Assembly (NCBI GenBank): GCA_003427395.1
Contig: BFEA01000066.1
Coordinates: 1,024,219 to 1,071,843, forward strand
Direction of reading: 5' to 3'
DNA: 47,625 nt
Origin: Chara braunii
Lineage: Eukaryota; Streptophyta; Charophyceae; Charales; Characeae
Both the position numbers and the translations under genes were made by a program. Below, piece by piece: positions 32,709 through 43,346 of this stretch. The notes beneath the pieces are model-generated. The model made no database searches and was not told the origin of the DNA. It was given only the letters and a program-made list of their open reading frames with translations. Within the stretch, counting starts at the first letter, position 1, and every line of letters begins with the position of its first letter.

Positions 32709-33147
32709 GAGAACAGTTCCAGAGAACTAAGAGAAAAAGGGTACAGTGAGACAATGAGACAGCAAGAATGAGCTTTCAAGAGGTTGTGATCGTTCATGCA
32801 TAGTCAATTCAGTATTTTAATTTTTCAGCATGTCAGTTAATTTTCTGCTTTAGCAAGAGACAAAGTTAAAAAGACTATATCTTTGATGCAGTGCTACAGT
32901 CGATCCATGAGTCTCAAGTCCCTAAAGAGTGGGAGATAACTGTGAGACACAGTTTTCGCGAGCATTGACACAATGTCAAGATCAGAGAACTCATGGCTGT
33001 GGCATGTCAAGAGAAGTACTCTGAATTCTTTTTATGATAAAGAGAAAAGCGTAAAGAGCATAGAGAAGTTCAGTTCTGTCTGACTAAGAGTTGTCAGCAG
33101 AAGAACTTCGTACCTCTGACTAAGTTGTCAAATCTTTAATCAGAAGA

Positions 33148-33365
33148 GGGAAGGGACCTCTCTGAGATCAGCATTTCAGTGTTTCCTTGGGACTGGCGGG
33201 ACGTCTCTTGGAAAAGAAAATTCCCAGTTGAGGGAAGGGACCTCTCTGGGGCCAGCACTGAGTATCCTTCTTGAGATTGAAGGGAGGTCTCCTGAAAGGG
33301 CTTGGTGCTGGTTATCATGTTGCTGTTCAGTGCCTCTTGAGACTGACGGGACGTCTCTTGAGAAA
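33148..33365 (+). repeat. 84-bp degenerate tandem repeat
   Basis: GGGAAGGGACCTCTCTG recurs at 33148 and 33232. GACGGGACGTCTCTTG-type blocks follow in each unit and once more near 33347. Confidence 0.7.
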
Positions 33366-34242
33366 TGTTTGTCCTGTTATGGGGCGTGGGCAGTTTGCTT
33401 GTGGGTTATGATATGCCTGTCTAATTGTCTATAACAGGGTTTTTCTTCTCTAACCTAAGGATGCATTGACTGTCGGGGCCAGTCAGAGCCTTACCGCAGT
33501 AGGCTACAATCTGGTGAGGTCAGCAGGTCCCCGACGCGAGTGTCGAATTCCGTAGTCGACTGAGGCTAAGACTCCGGGAGTCTGGCCTATGAGGTTGAAA
33601 GGGGTCAGCTGAAACCTTACCGTAATCAGAGGATGCAATCCAGTGGGGTTCGCCAGAGCCTGGAACTGTGGTTAGACCGGGTCCCACGTTCAAAAATCTG
33701 GGCGGGGCAGCCAGCGCCCTTGGCCAAAAACTGGTAGGTGAGGTAATAATAACAATAATACGGGTCCTGACCTCAGTGGTCAAATCCGGGTTCGGGACAG
33801 ATTGACTGACGGGACGTCTACCGTCATAGGGTGACCAGACCCGCTATAGTCTGGGTGTCCTGGCGAGAGTGCCGAAGGGCTGACATACTCGAGTAGTGGG
33901 TATGATTGGTCCTGACCTGGAGGCAAGTCAAAGGGGCTGTCAAGACAAATGGTCTAACTAGTCCTGGCCTGAGGCGGGCCGAACGGGGTACGTCAGACTG
34001 ACGGGACGTCTGGCATTCCTGGCCAGTGGTGGGCCGAAATCAAGGCAATCAATAAATCTTGGGCGTGAAGAGTTATTATGTATTTTTTGATTTGTTATTT
34101 ATTATATTATTTATGGGTTTTATTTTCGTTTGTTAATGTTTGATTGCTGGTTGTCAGAGGGTTTGCTTGTTGGGGTATGGTTGTTGTTTGTGGGACTTGC
34201 TGATCTTGCAGGTATGCAAATACTTATCTGAAGTTCCCAGAC

Positions 34243-34420
34243 CAGAGAAAAGAAAAAGGGTTTGGTATCCCCCCCCCTTTTTTTTTATCTAAGAAGTTGA
34301 GGAGACGCCTCACTCAGATCAGAGAAAGAAAACAAGGGTTTGGTATCCCCATCAGGTGCTTGAGAAGCCGAGAAGGCGTCTCACTCAGGCCAGAGAACAG
34401 AAAAGAGGGTTTGGTATGCC
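34243..34420 (+). repeat. 71- to 78-bp repeat, three copies
   Basis: GGGTTTGGTATC or GGGTTTGGTATG recurs at 34258, 34336 and 34407, each preceded by CAGAGAA and a purine run. The CTCACTCAG segment lies between copies. The first copy contains C9 and T9 runs. Confidence 0.75.
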
Positions 34421-34697
34421 TTATTTCCAGCATGGCAGACAGAGTGGGTACCCTCGTTACTGGGGTCATCCCTGGCATAGATGCCTGATCAAGAGCTAAG
34501 GTAACCTTCATACAAAAACCCAGCAGTTGAACAAGTCAAACACGCAGACAAAATCCTTCTTAAAATTTTATTTGGTGGCCGACAAGCGGCCTGGTTCACG
34601 AGGAACCTGCATCCCTGGCCTTAAGGAAGCCAAACTCTTAGGCCTGGGACGCTATGAAGTGGACAGGATCGAAAATTTTGTGAGCCAAAATTCGGAT

Positions 34698-35167
34698 TCA
34701 AAAGGTTGAAAAGAAGTCACGCTTATATAAGACATAAAAGACAGCCATGAGCTCGAGCTGGAAAAGAAAGAGAAGAAAGAAGATGCTGAAGAGAACGCAA
34801 TGACTGGGATGATGAGGTGATGAGACAGCACACGGGACAGAAGGGGGCGGAGCCGACACTATGGCCTTGCTTACAGCGGGGGTGGAAGGAGCTCTAGGGA
34901 TATAAGGAGGTGAAGAGGCGCTAGGTGTACCGTAGCGCGCGTCAAATTTCTTGCGGAGGAATTCCATCCTGTCAGGAGATGGGGTCCTCTCGTACCATCC
35001 TGCTGATGAATAGCGGGGGTACGGCCTTGGCGGCCGTAGCCTCGTGGCTCCTTCTCTTCCTCCTCCTCTGAGCTATAATCTCGCCGTGCCCTAGCTGGCA
35101 GCTCTTCTTTTGCTTTCCCTCCTCTTCCTCCCCTTCCTCTACCCTGTCCACGACGTGCCTCAGGCAT
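34698..35167 (-). pseudogene. gag: Element 5 gag N-terminal fragment
   Basis: On the minus strand an ATG at 35167 opens a short basic/acidic frame beginning 'MPEARRGQGRGRGGRGG', with 'SSEEEEEKEPRGYGRQGRT'. It shifts frame near 34975 into 'EFLRKKFDARYGTP' and a proline/serine-rich part, then stops. A glycine/arginine start followed by a structured segment suggests a Gag N terminus, but no capsid or knuckle is present. Upstream on the same strand are a TATA box and LTR-like sequence, which fits a 5'-end fragment of an element of the element 4 type. Confidence 0.45.
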
Positions 35168-37000
35168 GATGCAGGATGAATGGCCGTCAAGAAAGAAGAT
35201 AAGGGGAGGATGATATAACACTCAGGGATATGACAAAGACGGGACTGTGTAAGCGAGGTTCACAACGGCGAGGTGGAATAGGAAATCAGAAAGCAAAACA
35301 CTATTAAAGGGAGAGGGTAGAAAATGGTTGTGTGGGATATGGAGAGCTACAGCTTAATACAAAAAGATGAGAATTGAGAGAAAAGGCTAGCGCAGAGAAA
35401 GAAAAGAACTGGCACGAAGAGAGAAGGTTAGACTAGAAGAGCGGGAACGAGCGTTGAAGGAGAAGATGAGCGTTGAAAGTAACACAGAAAGCTAGCTGCG
35501 CAGAACCGCGACATGGGTATCACAGTGGGTTGCTAATAGAAATGAATGAAAGTGCTGCTTGCTCGTACTGGTTTTATACTGGAAGTGCAATGCGTTTTGA
35601 CCCAGTGGGGACGCTAGGTGGGGGTTTGGTATTATGTCGGAGGGCGTGGTATCCCGACCCTCCTCTGTGTACCAAGTCCCTACTTGGTACGAGTCCTCGC
35701 TCCGATGCCCCAGCCTATAGACGTGTCCTGGACCTCTGTTGTTTCTAGTATCCAGGTTGTACCTCGGTGCGGACCGGTCCCTGTGAAGTTGCCCTCAACA
35801 AAAGGGTGCGCCACAGGACCTTCTTTTGGTCCACGCAGGCTCGGCGCCCTGCTGTACTGCAGAGCACAACCGGCCTGTAACCGTGGTAGCCGTCGGGTCT
35901 GCCTTGGGACGCGAAGGCAAGGGGGCCAGCGTGTTTTTTTCTACCGCGCGCCGTGTTCCCTTCCACTGAGTTATGGGTCAGGAACACACACCAATGGTCA
36001 CTGTCATAAAAAAACAAGGCTAAGAAAATAAAAGTAAAAGCGAAAATGCAAAAAGGAAAATAAATGACAGCTGAGAGCCTAGTCCATGTGAATTGACGGC
36101 TGCTAATCGAGAAACTCGACGTTCTATAGTCGTTCGTCGTTACGTCTCACTCAAAGTTGTTATTTATTATAATTATTATTACTATTATTATTATTATATC
36201 CCCATCAGTTGATACCTGACGCGACTCCTCTCTTCTCGGCCTGTCCTTTCGTAAGGGGGCTAACGGTTCGGGCGTCGAGTTCGGGCGGTGGTATTGTGGC
36301 CTAAGCAGGCCGAACCTTTCGTATATCACCTGTACTGGATCTGCACGTACCCCAGTAGCTGTGTTGGAGGGCAGATATAGTGGGGTCTGAAAAAGGGAAA
36401 GTGTGAAAAGGAAAGGAAGCGATAAGGGTGAAAGTCAGGTTTTAGACTTGTGCATGAACTCGCACCACTATTCAGGCGAGGCTGCTTCGCAGAGGAAATT
36501 TGAATTGTCATCTTTCCTTTTCTGCGATTTTTGTTATTATTATTATTATTATTATTGTTATTATTACCTCACCGGTTTTCAGGCGTGATCCTCCTTTGCC
36601 TTCTTTGTCACATCGCGGGAAGGCCAACGGTCCGAACTTGGAGCTGTGGCCCGAATTGGCCGGCCCCACTTAATCCGTCTGAGAATGTGCGCCGACTGAG
36701 TGCTGCGTGGTCGGGCCTCAAAAGAAGGGCGACCCGCGACCACATCGATAGGAGGCTTATCACGCCCCCCATGGAGGGTCATAAGCCCCCTCCTTGCCAT
36801 CGGACGCAAGCACCCGCATACTGTAGTCCCGATTGTAGGCTTTAAAGGGGAAGAGTCGCCTATAGGTATCCCGTTATGGGACCGACGGTCTGAGTCTTTG
36901 GCAGCAACCGTGAAAGCTTGAGGAGTGGTGACGGTACTGGGATGGAACTCCGCCTGACAGTTAGGATTCAGACTGGAAATAACTGAGGGAGTTAATTAAT
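35168..37000 (-). repeat. Element 5 leader and LTR-like region
   Basis: No gene is supported. A minus-strand TATAAAAC lies at 35571-35578, followed by a CATTCATTTC block as in the other LTRs. ATT/TTA microsatellites lie at 36160-36197 and 36532-36567. A 24-base stretch (36550-36573) is the exact inverse of 33737-33760, so this LTR family is shared with element 4. I found no primer site. Confidence 0.45.
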
Positions 37001-40000
37001 TTTCTTTTTTTGTTTTGATTTTATCTTTATTCTTCGGGGAAAGATCTTCGCAGAACCTACCGTTTAGAGCGCAGGGACCCTGGTGGGCAGCGAGCCTATA
37101 AAAAGTGATGGAGCCGAGTGTTTTAGCACGTCGGGAATGCTAGGCACAGTTGCTGCTCTGGGGGTTTGAGCTTCATCGTAGCGCTCTGCTGGGACAATCT
37201 CAGAGCTGGGGATATGTTGTGCTGGACAGAGGATCGCACACAGCGTACTCTGCATGCCGAAAACTGAGATTTGCTGGGAGGTGGATGCGGATATAACAAG
37301 CTACAGGCCTGCGTATGTATTGCCTGTTGGCGTGCTATTCCGTGTGGACGGCTAAGTGTTGCGAGGAGGCCATAGTACTGAGTCTGACTATGGCACTGCA
37401 TGGGTACAAGCCCGGGTACTGGTATCACCAGGCCCGTTGGAAGCCCGTGTCCGGGGAAGGGCACTCGATTACCGTCATACTCAACTACAACGGAGGAGAT
37501 GAACTGTTATTGAAGATCAACGTGGGGGGAGCAAGAGAGGGGGAGATGCGGACTAACCCGAGCTGCAGGACGCGATTTCAGAGGCGAGAGACCTAGCGGA
37601 GAGACGCTGTAGACGGGACGGAGTGACGACAAGGCTACGGATAACGGTGGCTTACCATGAAACAGAGACTTCGATGGACACAGCGGACCTGGAACACATC
37701 CACCAGGACAAAGACTCAGGAGGGGAAAGCGAGATGAGTGACGCAGATCGACAGACGGATCTCAGGTCATGGAACAGACCAGGAGAGATCCAGAGGCATC
37801 ACCGAGCCGTGAAACCGGTGGAGGAGGGACCCGAAGCTAGCTCGAGGCAGCTGACGCCGAGGGGCCGCGGGACGGGAGAAAAGCAGAACAAGGGGAAAAA
37901 ACATATGTGAGGAAAGCAGGACGGGAGCTCGCAGAGTGAGGTTGACGTTAACCACTGTTCGCACGCTCACGTGATTGGTTTGCATCTGCAACAATGACGG
38001 AGAGATAATGAAGTACCTGTCCGAATAGAGTGAGCAGTGTCCATCGAGGGAGGTCAGTGGAATGCGGGGGCGACGACACGTGGAACAGTCCAGAGACTGG
38101 CCTAACTCAGTGTTAGGGCGATCGGCAAGGACATGAGGCGGTTACACGTGCGCGCACACACACAAAGCATAGAGCATTGTCGACACCGACGGCTACCCTC
38201 GTCCCAGTCAGACCTCTCTCTCATACAAGGGATGTCGTCCTAGTCGCTCTCCATAGTGTACGTTACCGTCACCTCCTTAGTCGTTCTCCGTCGGGGAGAA
38301 TGTGAGAGGTATCAGAAAGGGTCAAACAGTGACGAGCTGAGCTTGAACGAAGTTGAAGGCGGTTGTGTACTCGAAGGCGGACATTTGCAGTTGACGCGCG
38401 CGGCGTGCGACTCGGGGCTCCGTGCCAACCAGCGTTGGGGTGGTCAGAGAAGCGCAAGGCAGTTACATGGTGATTGATTACACGTGTATGGGGCATAGCG
38501 ACAAGGAGAGAGGGCAGAGTGTGAAAAAGCCAAAGAGAGAACTTCATCGTTGGAGGACGCACGAGCAGGAAGAGTGTGAGCTTGGCGCAGTTGACTTCAA
38601 AGACAACCTTCTCGCAAGTGTGACGCTCTCGCCTAGTTGATGACTAAGTATCAACTACATTACGGATATCATCGGGCGAAAGTGAAGGACTGCTGCCGAT
38701 GACGAGGAGCGGCAGGCTTGAGTAAGTGTGAGCAAAGCTCGCGTGTGTGTTTTTTCCTGCTATGATGCTATGGCAAGTGGTCAGTGATGCGCGCGCACAG
38801 GCGAGATGTGACATGGTCTACGAGATAGTGAGAGAGGGTCAACTGGGAGAAAGGTTGGCGGAGGGGAGAAGTCACGGAGCTGACGTCACCCGATCAATTG
38901 GGAGAAAGGTTGGCGGAGGGGAGAAGTCACGGAGTTGACGTCACCCGATCATCTGGGAGAAAGGTTGGCGGAGGGGAGAAGTCACGGAGTTGACGTCACC
39001 CGATCCTTGGTGGGTTAACGAGGACTTCACTCGTATCGTGAGTTGCAGCTCGCAGAAGGCCTTCACCGCCCCTTGCTTGGGGTGCGACTAGTCATGTGAA
39101 AGCGTTTGCCAATGGCGCTTTGAGAGGGCACAAGATTTCGGGATGGGAGTGAGGAAAGGAGGTTAGACAATCGAAGTACGTGTAACGTTTTAGCTGTCGC
39201 CTCGTAACTCGCCGGCGTGAGGGTGCTCTGTAGCAATTGGAATGCTGCTAAGAGTGGATTGGCCATCTCGTTTGGAAGTCGAGTAGTGACCGTATGCATA
39301 CGCTCACCTGCTTTATACGTGTCATCGAGAAAGAGTCTCGACTCATACCTACCAGTCGACATCATCATGACTCAGTACTCAACCAGCTTTTGTCGGGGCC
39401 TTACTCCGAACAGAGGAGCTCATCGGTGATAAGATGATTGCTCAGGTTTGACACTAATAGGAAGCAAACGCGATCGAAACGTAAGTATAATGCAAGACAA
39501 TCAGAAAAGGCTAAGCGACGTAATTACCCTTGACAGTTACTACTGTACCTGGGTCGGTTTAGCAGTAACTAGACTGAAGAACTGATTGCAATATAAATGC
39601 AAAACTCCCGGTTTCAAATGGTGAAGCCCCACTTCTCTTCCTAGTCTCGAGGGTATTATGGCTATGCCGTTCGTTGTGTGGATGCGGGTTATCAAGATAG
39701 CGAACTAGGACTATCCATAACACTAATTACTGATTCTTGGTTATAGCCAGTACCACCACTTTCGTTCAGGCAACTTCGGATGTTTGCAAGCTTTGCTTCG
39801 GAAGAGATATCCGATGAGCATGACAAGGGTCCCTGCTTGTGTGATTGGATAAACACTCTGTTGAGCTTTGTGATCTGTGCCTCGGTGTGTCTCGTTGAAT
39901 ATCGTATAACCCTTTAATCAAAAATGGGGGGGAAAGAGAGAGCTCGTCTATGATCGTCACAAAGCATCAAATGAGATCCTCGGGCTACTGAGAAAATGAA

Positions 40001-41170
40001 AGGGTGAACTCCAGGCACACTTAGCAGAAAGTTACCGTGGCTTGATGTGCTTCGTAGCCTGGGAGTGTTTACATAGTGAATCGTACCTGTGATTGAGGGA
40101 AATAAGCCGATACCAAACTGTACCATGTGCCTCAGTCTGGGTCAGTGTGAGTGCACTCTCTAGTCCTTACCTCTAATTTTTTGGGTTGCTGCCACTTATG
40201 AGTAGGAGACGATCAGTATTACTAAAAAATGCCTACTTATTGGTTAAGTACGTGATAGATGGGGACTGAGAAAAAGAAGTGGACGCGCAAATATACAGTT
40301 CACGAGTGACCCCGATCTCGACGAGAATCGGTCAGGGTGTTTTAAGGTTTTAACTCCTAAGGCAAGAAGCGAAAAGAGGCGCTTGCGAACATTCGATGCT
40401 CGTTGCAAGCAAGCAAGGCCCTGCTTTTTTAGTAGAACCTGTATCAGAGCACCTTGTCTAATGGGGAAGTATGGTAATGATCGGACAGTCCACGACTCAG
40501 ATACTGAACGCTGTTGATGGTTGAGTGGCAGTTATCATTCGAGACCAGTGGGGAAGAAATGTGAGCTACCTGATTGAGTCGATCAACAGGACCTTGGTAT
40601 TAAACGGCCATGAGTGAGAACACGAGCGCATGGCCGAGATTTCTCTTAATAAAAGAGTGGGCGTGAAAAGGAACTGTGCCCAACACTGACCTGCTCACCC
40701 TGTGAACGAAGGAGGTGCATTTGGTTAACGTCATTTCGGGAGTGAATCTAAAGTTGTTGTTTGAGTATCAACCCACAGTTCACTATCTAAAACAAGTGAA
40801 AGTTATCATACCCACTATTTGGTCAGACTCGCAAAAGAAATGGTTGCTGACAAATCACAGGGTAACCCAGAGGAGATGACTTCACTGGGCAGTACCCGTG
40901 GGCCATTGCTCAATGGCTGACTGGTGAGTGAGTCAGAGAAACGCAATCAGCTAGACCCATGAAGTGCTTCAATCCAAGCGAGGGGTTTCGAGTAGACTAA
41001 GGCCAGAAGTGAGGGATCATTTAGCACAACCTTGTCGTACTTCAGTTTGAACCTGAGAAGTACAACATTTCAAGAGACCAGGTGGGACTCTCATCTGCTG
41101 CTGATCGCTATGGGGTTCAGAGTGTAGGTCTCCTGGCTTGAGATTAACACAGCGAAAACCCAGTGGAGAA
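37001..41170. other. Unclassified DNA, no supported gene
   Basis: There are only short frames without recognisable domains; one at 37315-37596 (93 codons, 'WKPVSGEGHSITVIL...') and one at 37623-37910 could be remnants. A 55-bp tandem repeat is at 38843-39005. I see no LTR boundary or enzyme motif. Confidence 0.5.
38843..39005 (+). repeat. 55-bp tandem repeat with TGACGTCA
   Basis: Three nearly identical copies start at 38843, 38898 and 38953. Each contains GGGAGAAAGGTTGGCGGAG and ends in TGACGTCACCCGATC; the first copy has GCTGACGTCA. TGACGTCA is a palindromic bZIP/CREB-type site. Confidence 0.95.
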
Positions 41171-41425
41171 ATGGGAGACAGTGATACAGTTAGAGTGACT
41201 TGTTCGCTGCACCAAGCCATAGCAAGGGATTGGAGAGAGACGGTAACCGATGACTATAATTTCCCGACAACCATCTTGATGGAGCACGCACTGACACTCG
41301 TGAGAAACCATACCAAAATCGAATATACCTACTACTTGTATGACAAGAACGGAAAACTGTGTGTGACCATCTCATCCATGGGTTCCGTTGAGGAGGTAAG
41401 GAGAACCATTTGCAGATACAAGTAA
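41171..41425 (+). CDS. Uncharacterised small ORF (84 codons)
   Basis: An ATG frame encodes a mixed, soluble-looking peptide ('DSDTVRVTCSLHQAIARDW', later 'TYYLYDKNGKLCV'). Its composition looks more protein-like than the surrounding frames, with no low complexity. I recognise no family. It lies about 120 bases before the 31-bp repeat array and 455 bases before the next ORF in the same direction, so the two may be parts of one unit. It could also be chance. Confidence 0.3.
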   Translation: MGDSDTVRVTCSLHQAIARDWRETVTDDYNFPTTILMEHALTLVRNHTKIEYTYYLYDKNGKLCVTISSMGSVEEVRRTICRYK

Positions 41426-41545
41426 AATGAAACTGCTCTGGACAGAAAACGAGTAAGAGAAGGTTGGATCAGATTGGAAACGAGTAGCTACCAGAAATAC
41501 TGCAAACCTGCAAGACACGAGGATGAATGACAAACAGTTATGACA

Positions 41546-41700
41546 CAGTAATCTCAACAGTAGTCAGTTCTGCAACCAGTAATCTCAACAGTAGTTAGTT
41601 CTGCAACCAGTAATCTAAACAGTGGTCAGTTCTGCAACCAGTAATCTCAACAGTAGTCAGTTCTGCAACCAGCAATCTCAACAGTAGTCAGTTTCGCGAC
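41546..41700 (+). repeat. 31-bp tandem repeat, five copies
   Basis: The unit CAGTAATCTCAACAGTAGTC plus AGTTCTGCAAC starts at 41546, 41577, 41608, 41639 and 41670. A looser ATCAGTTCTCAGCGATCAGT pattern continues to about 41880. Confidence 0.95.
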
Positions 41701-41879
41701 AAGCAACCAGCCCGGTGATCAGTTCTCAGCAATCAGTGCTCGACATTCATTTAATCAGTTCCTAGCGATCAGTTCTCAGCGATCGGTACCCGTCAGCTAC
41801 TTATCAGTTTTCAACAGACGGTGCACAATAGTCAACTTTTCAGTGATCATCTAATCAGTTTGTACTGACTAGTCTACTT

Positions 41880-42440
41880 ATGAGTACAGTCGAATCTTTT
41901 CGGGTCAGCGATTCAGTGCTGGCTAATCTCAATCANNTTTCTGGCAAGGAGGCCTTCCGCTATCAGTATGCTAGTGCCGTTGAGTTCAGGCAGGGAGATT
42001 TGTGAATCTTCGTTGTCCAGACCAATTTTGCTGATGGCACTATCCACGATCTGAGGCCTTACCTGAAGAAGGGCAAGGAGGCTCATGAGCATTTCGATCC
42101 GGTTTGAATCTCAGCCACCGACTACCACGAGCAGAGAGAGGAGTTCGATGAGAGTGGCACTACACTGATCCGCAACTTTGGGCCGAAGCTTTATGCTGAC
42201 TATCCCAGGCCTCTTGTTCCTTCCCTCCTCACGGATGGCACGAGTTGGCTTGATATGATCGGCTTGGCAAAGAGGTATATTTCTCCAGCGGCGATCGACA
42301 TTGAGGCATTGACTGAGCCCACCGAGTATCCCTACCTCAGACGAGGAGTCTTTTCAGTGGACGAACTGCCTACATTGTGGGAGGAGTTTTGCTCCATGGT
42401 TAACTTTCGTGTCATGTATCTCGGATGGTCATGCTCATAG
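41880..42440 (+). pseudogene. Uncharacterised ORF with two in-frame UGA codons
   Basis: From ATG 41880 one frame runs 186 codons to TAG 42438-42440, interrupted only by TGA at 42003-42005 and 42105-42107. The peptide looks globular ('GKEAFRYQYASAVEF', 'TNFADGTIHDLRPYLKKG', 'LWEEFCSMVNF'). Both TGA codons sit after a hydrophobic residue and before isoleucine, where tryptophan would fit. I do not recognise the family. It may be a decayed retroelement capsid or host gene piece. Two N bases lie at 41936-41937. The 31-bp repeat array is just upstream. Confidence 0.4.
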
Positions 42441-42937
42441 CTTGCTGGCTTCAGGTGGCTCTTTGTCACGAGGCCTCGATCTCAGATTGGGCGTGGGTTA
42501 CAACCATAGAGATAAGCAGTGAAAAGAGAGATTGAGAGAGACTGACCAGAGGGATGAGTGAGGACTCTTGAGAGGTGTTGACCATGCTTGTTTATGTGTA
42601 CTTTCTGAGATTATTACGAGTTCTCACTCATCCTTCATTCATTTGATCTTTGCCTTTGCTCGAGTCAGTCGGTCTTGCTTCTTGCATTGTTCTTGCCTAA
42701 AGATTGCTATCATGGATGATTCCGTCACAATTCTCAAAATCAGATTGACATAATTGATGCATGCATAGCGCCTCATGATTTTATGGTTATTATTTGCATA
42801 ATTCTCTGTGTTCCGAATCAAAATAAAAGATTCCTAAGATCGGGGACCGGCGAAGACCGCAATTGAAGGGTCTCGCTCGAAGCCGGACGCACACAACAGG
42901 AAGGGATTTGCATTATTTAATTTATTTTATTTATTGC
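42441..42937. other. No gene seen
   Basis: A short, AT-rich stretch (TTTAATTTATTTTATTTATT near 42917) and otherwise ordinary sequence. I see nothing supportable. Confidence 0.5.
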
Positions 42938-43339
42938 AAGCACATACAAAATCCTGCAGACAGCTTGTTGGCTTTCTGGTCGCCCAAAGTGGCTCCACTG
43001 GGAAGTGCGACAACGCGCGACTAATAAAGTTCCGCGTCGAGCAAATGTCTTAATAGGCCCCGGCCTTGCGGCCGCCAATGACAACCTCGCTGATGAACAT
43101 CTCACCCTTTGGGGCTTTGACTAAGGCCGTCCAAGAAGCTAGCGGGTCTGATCTAGACCACTCCACCTCTAGCTCCTCTAAGGACTCAAACACATTCATC
43201 GAACAGAGGCTCGATGGGTCTGAATGTGTTTGCGGGACGACACTGGAGTCAGTAGATTGGGCCATCTCTCGAGATGGTGAGGGTGTCTCCACCACCTCGA
43301 CCCTAGCAGGAACAGCTACAATTCCTACTGGCCCGACGT
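42938..43339 (-). pseudogene. pol: Element 6 pol: start of protease only
   Basis: In the -1 frame after gag, a pre-protease segment runs ('SLEELEVEWSRSDPL...') to 'VIGGRKAGAY', then a TAA. It continues in the same frame with 'DICSTRNFISR', which matches the active-site region D-[ST]-G-[ST]-T-R-N-F of retroelement proteases, with the DSG/DTG triad damaged. Similarity ends near 42940. RT, RNase H and integrase are absent, so this copy is truncated in protease. Confidence 0.65.
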
Positions 43340-43346
43340 GTTTCCC
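43302..43346 (-). promoter_or_regulatory. Putative -1 frameshift signal, element 6 gag/pol
   Basis: On the minus strand GGGAAAC (43346-43340) is read as G GGA AAC in gag. After ten bases comes AGTAGGAA (43329-43322), a 9-base loop, and TTCCTGCT (43312-43305): an 8-bp stem with one U-G pair, extendable by CC/GG past a bulge. The gag stop TAG lies in the stem at 43327-43325. The -1 frame is open into protease. Confidence 0.75.

Larger units (their letters stand above)
32709..34500 (+). repeat. Probable 3' LTR region of element 4
   Basis: No gene is present. A purine-rich AAAGAGTGGGAGATAAC (32924-32940) followed by TGTGAGACAC could be polypurine tract and LTR start. Inside are an 84-base tandem repeat (33148-33365) and several copies of GACTGACGGGACGTCT-like sequence (about 33192, 33345, 33805, 34000). 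A 24-base stretch (33737-33760) is perfectly inverted at 36550-36573. A triplicated unit lies at 34243-34420. The right end is not identified. Confidence 0.45.

Noticed and set aside
34258-34415. TGGTATC strings resembling primer sites
   Set aside because: They continue as CCCC or GCC, not [AG]GAGC, and belong to a local tandem repeat.
36160-36570. Possible 390-bp duplication around the two ATT/TTA microsatellites
   Set aside because: Beyond the microsatellites the similarity is too loose to assert by eye.
37315-37910. Two short consecutive frames as a gene
   Set aside because: No recognisable domain, no conserved start context and no supporting neighbours.
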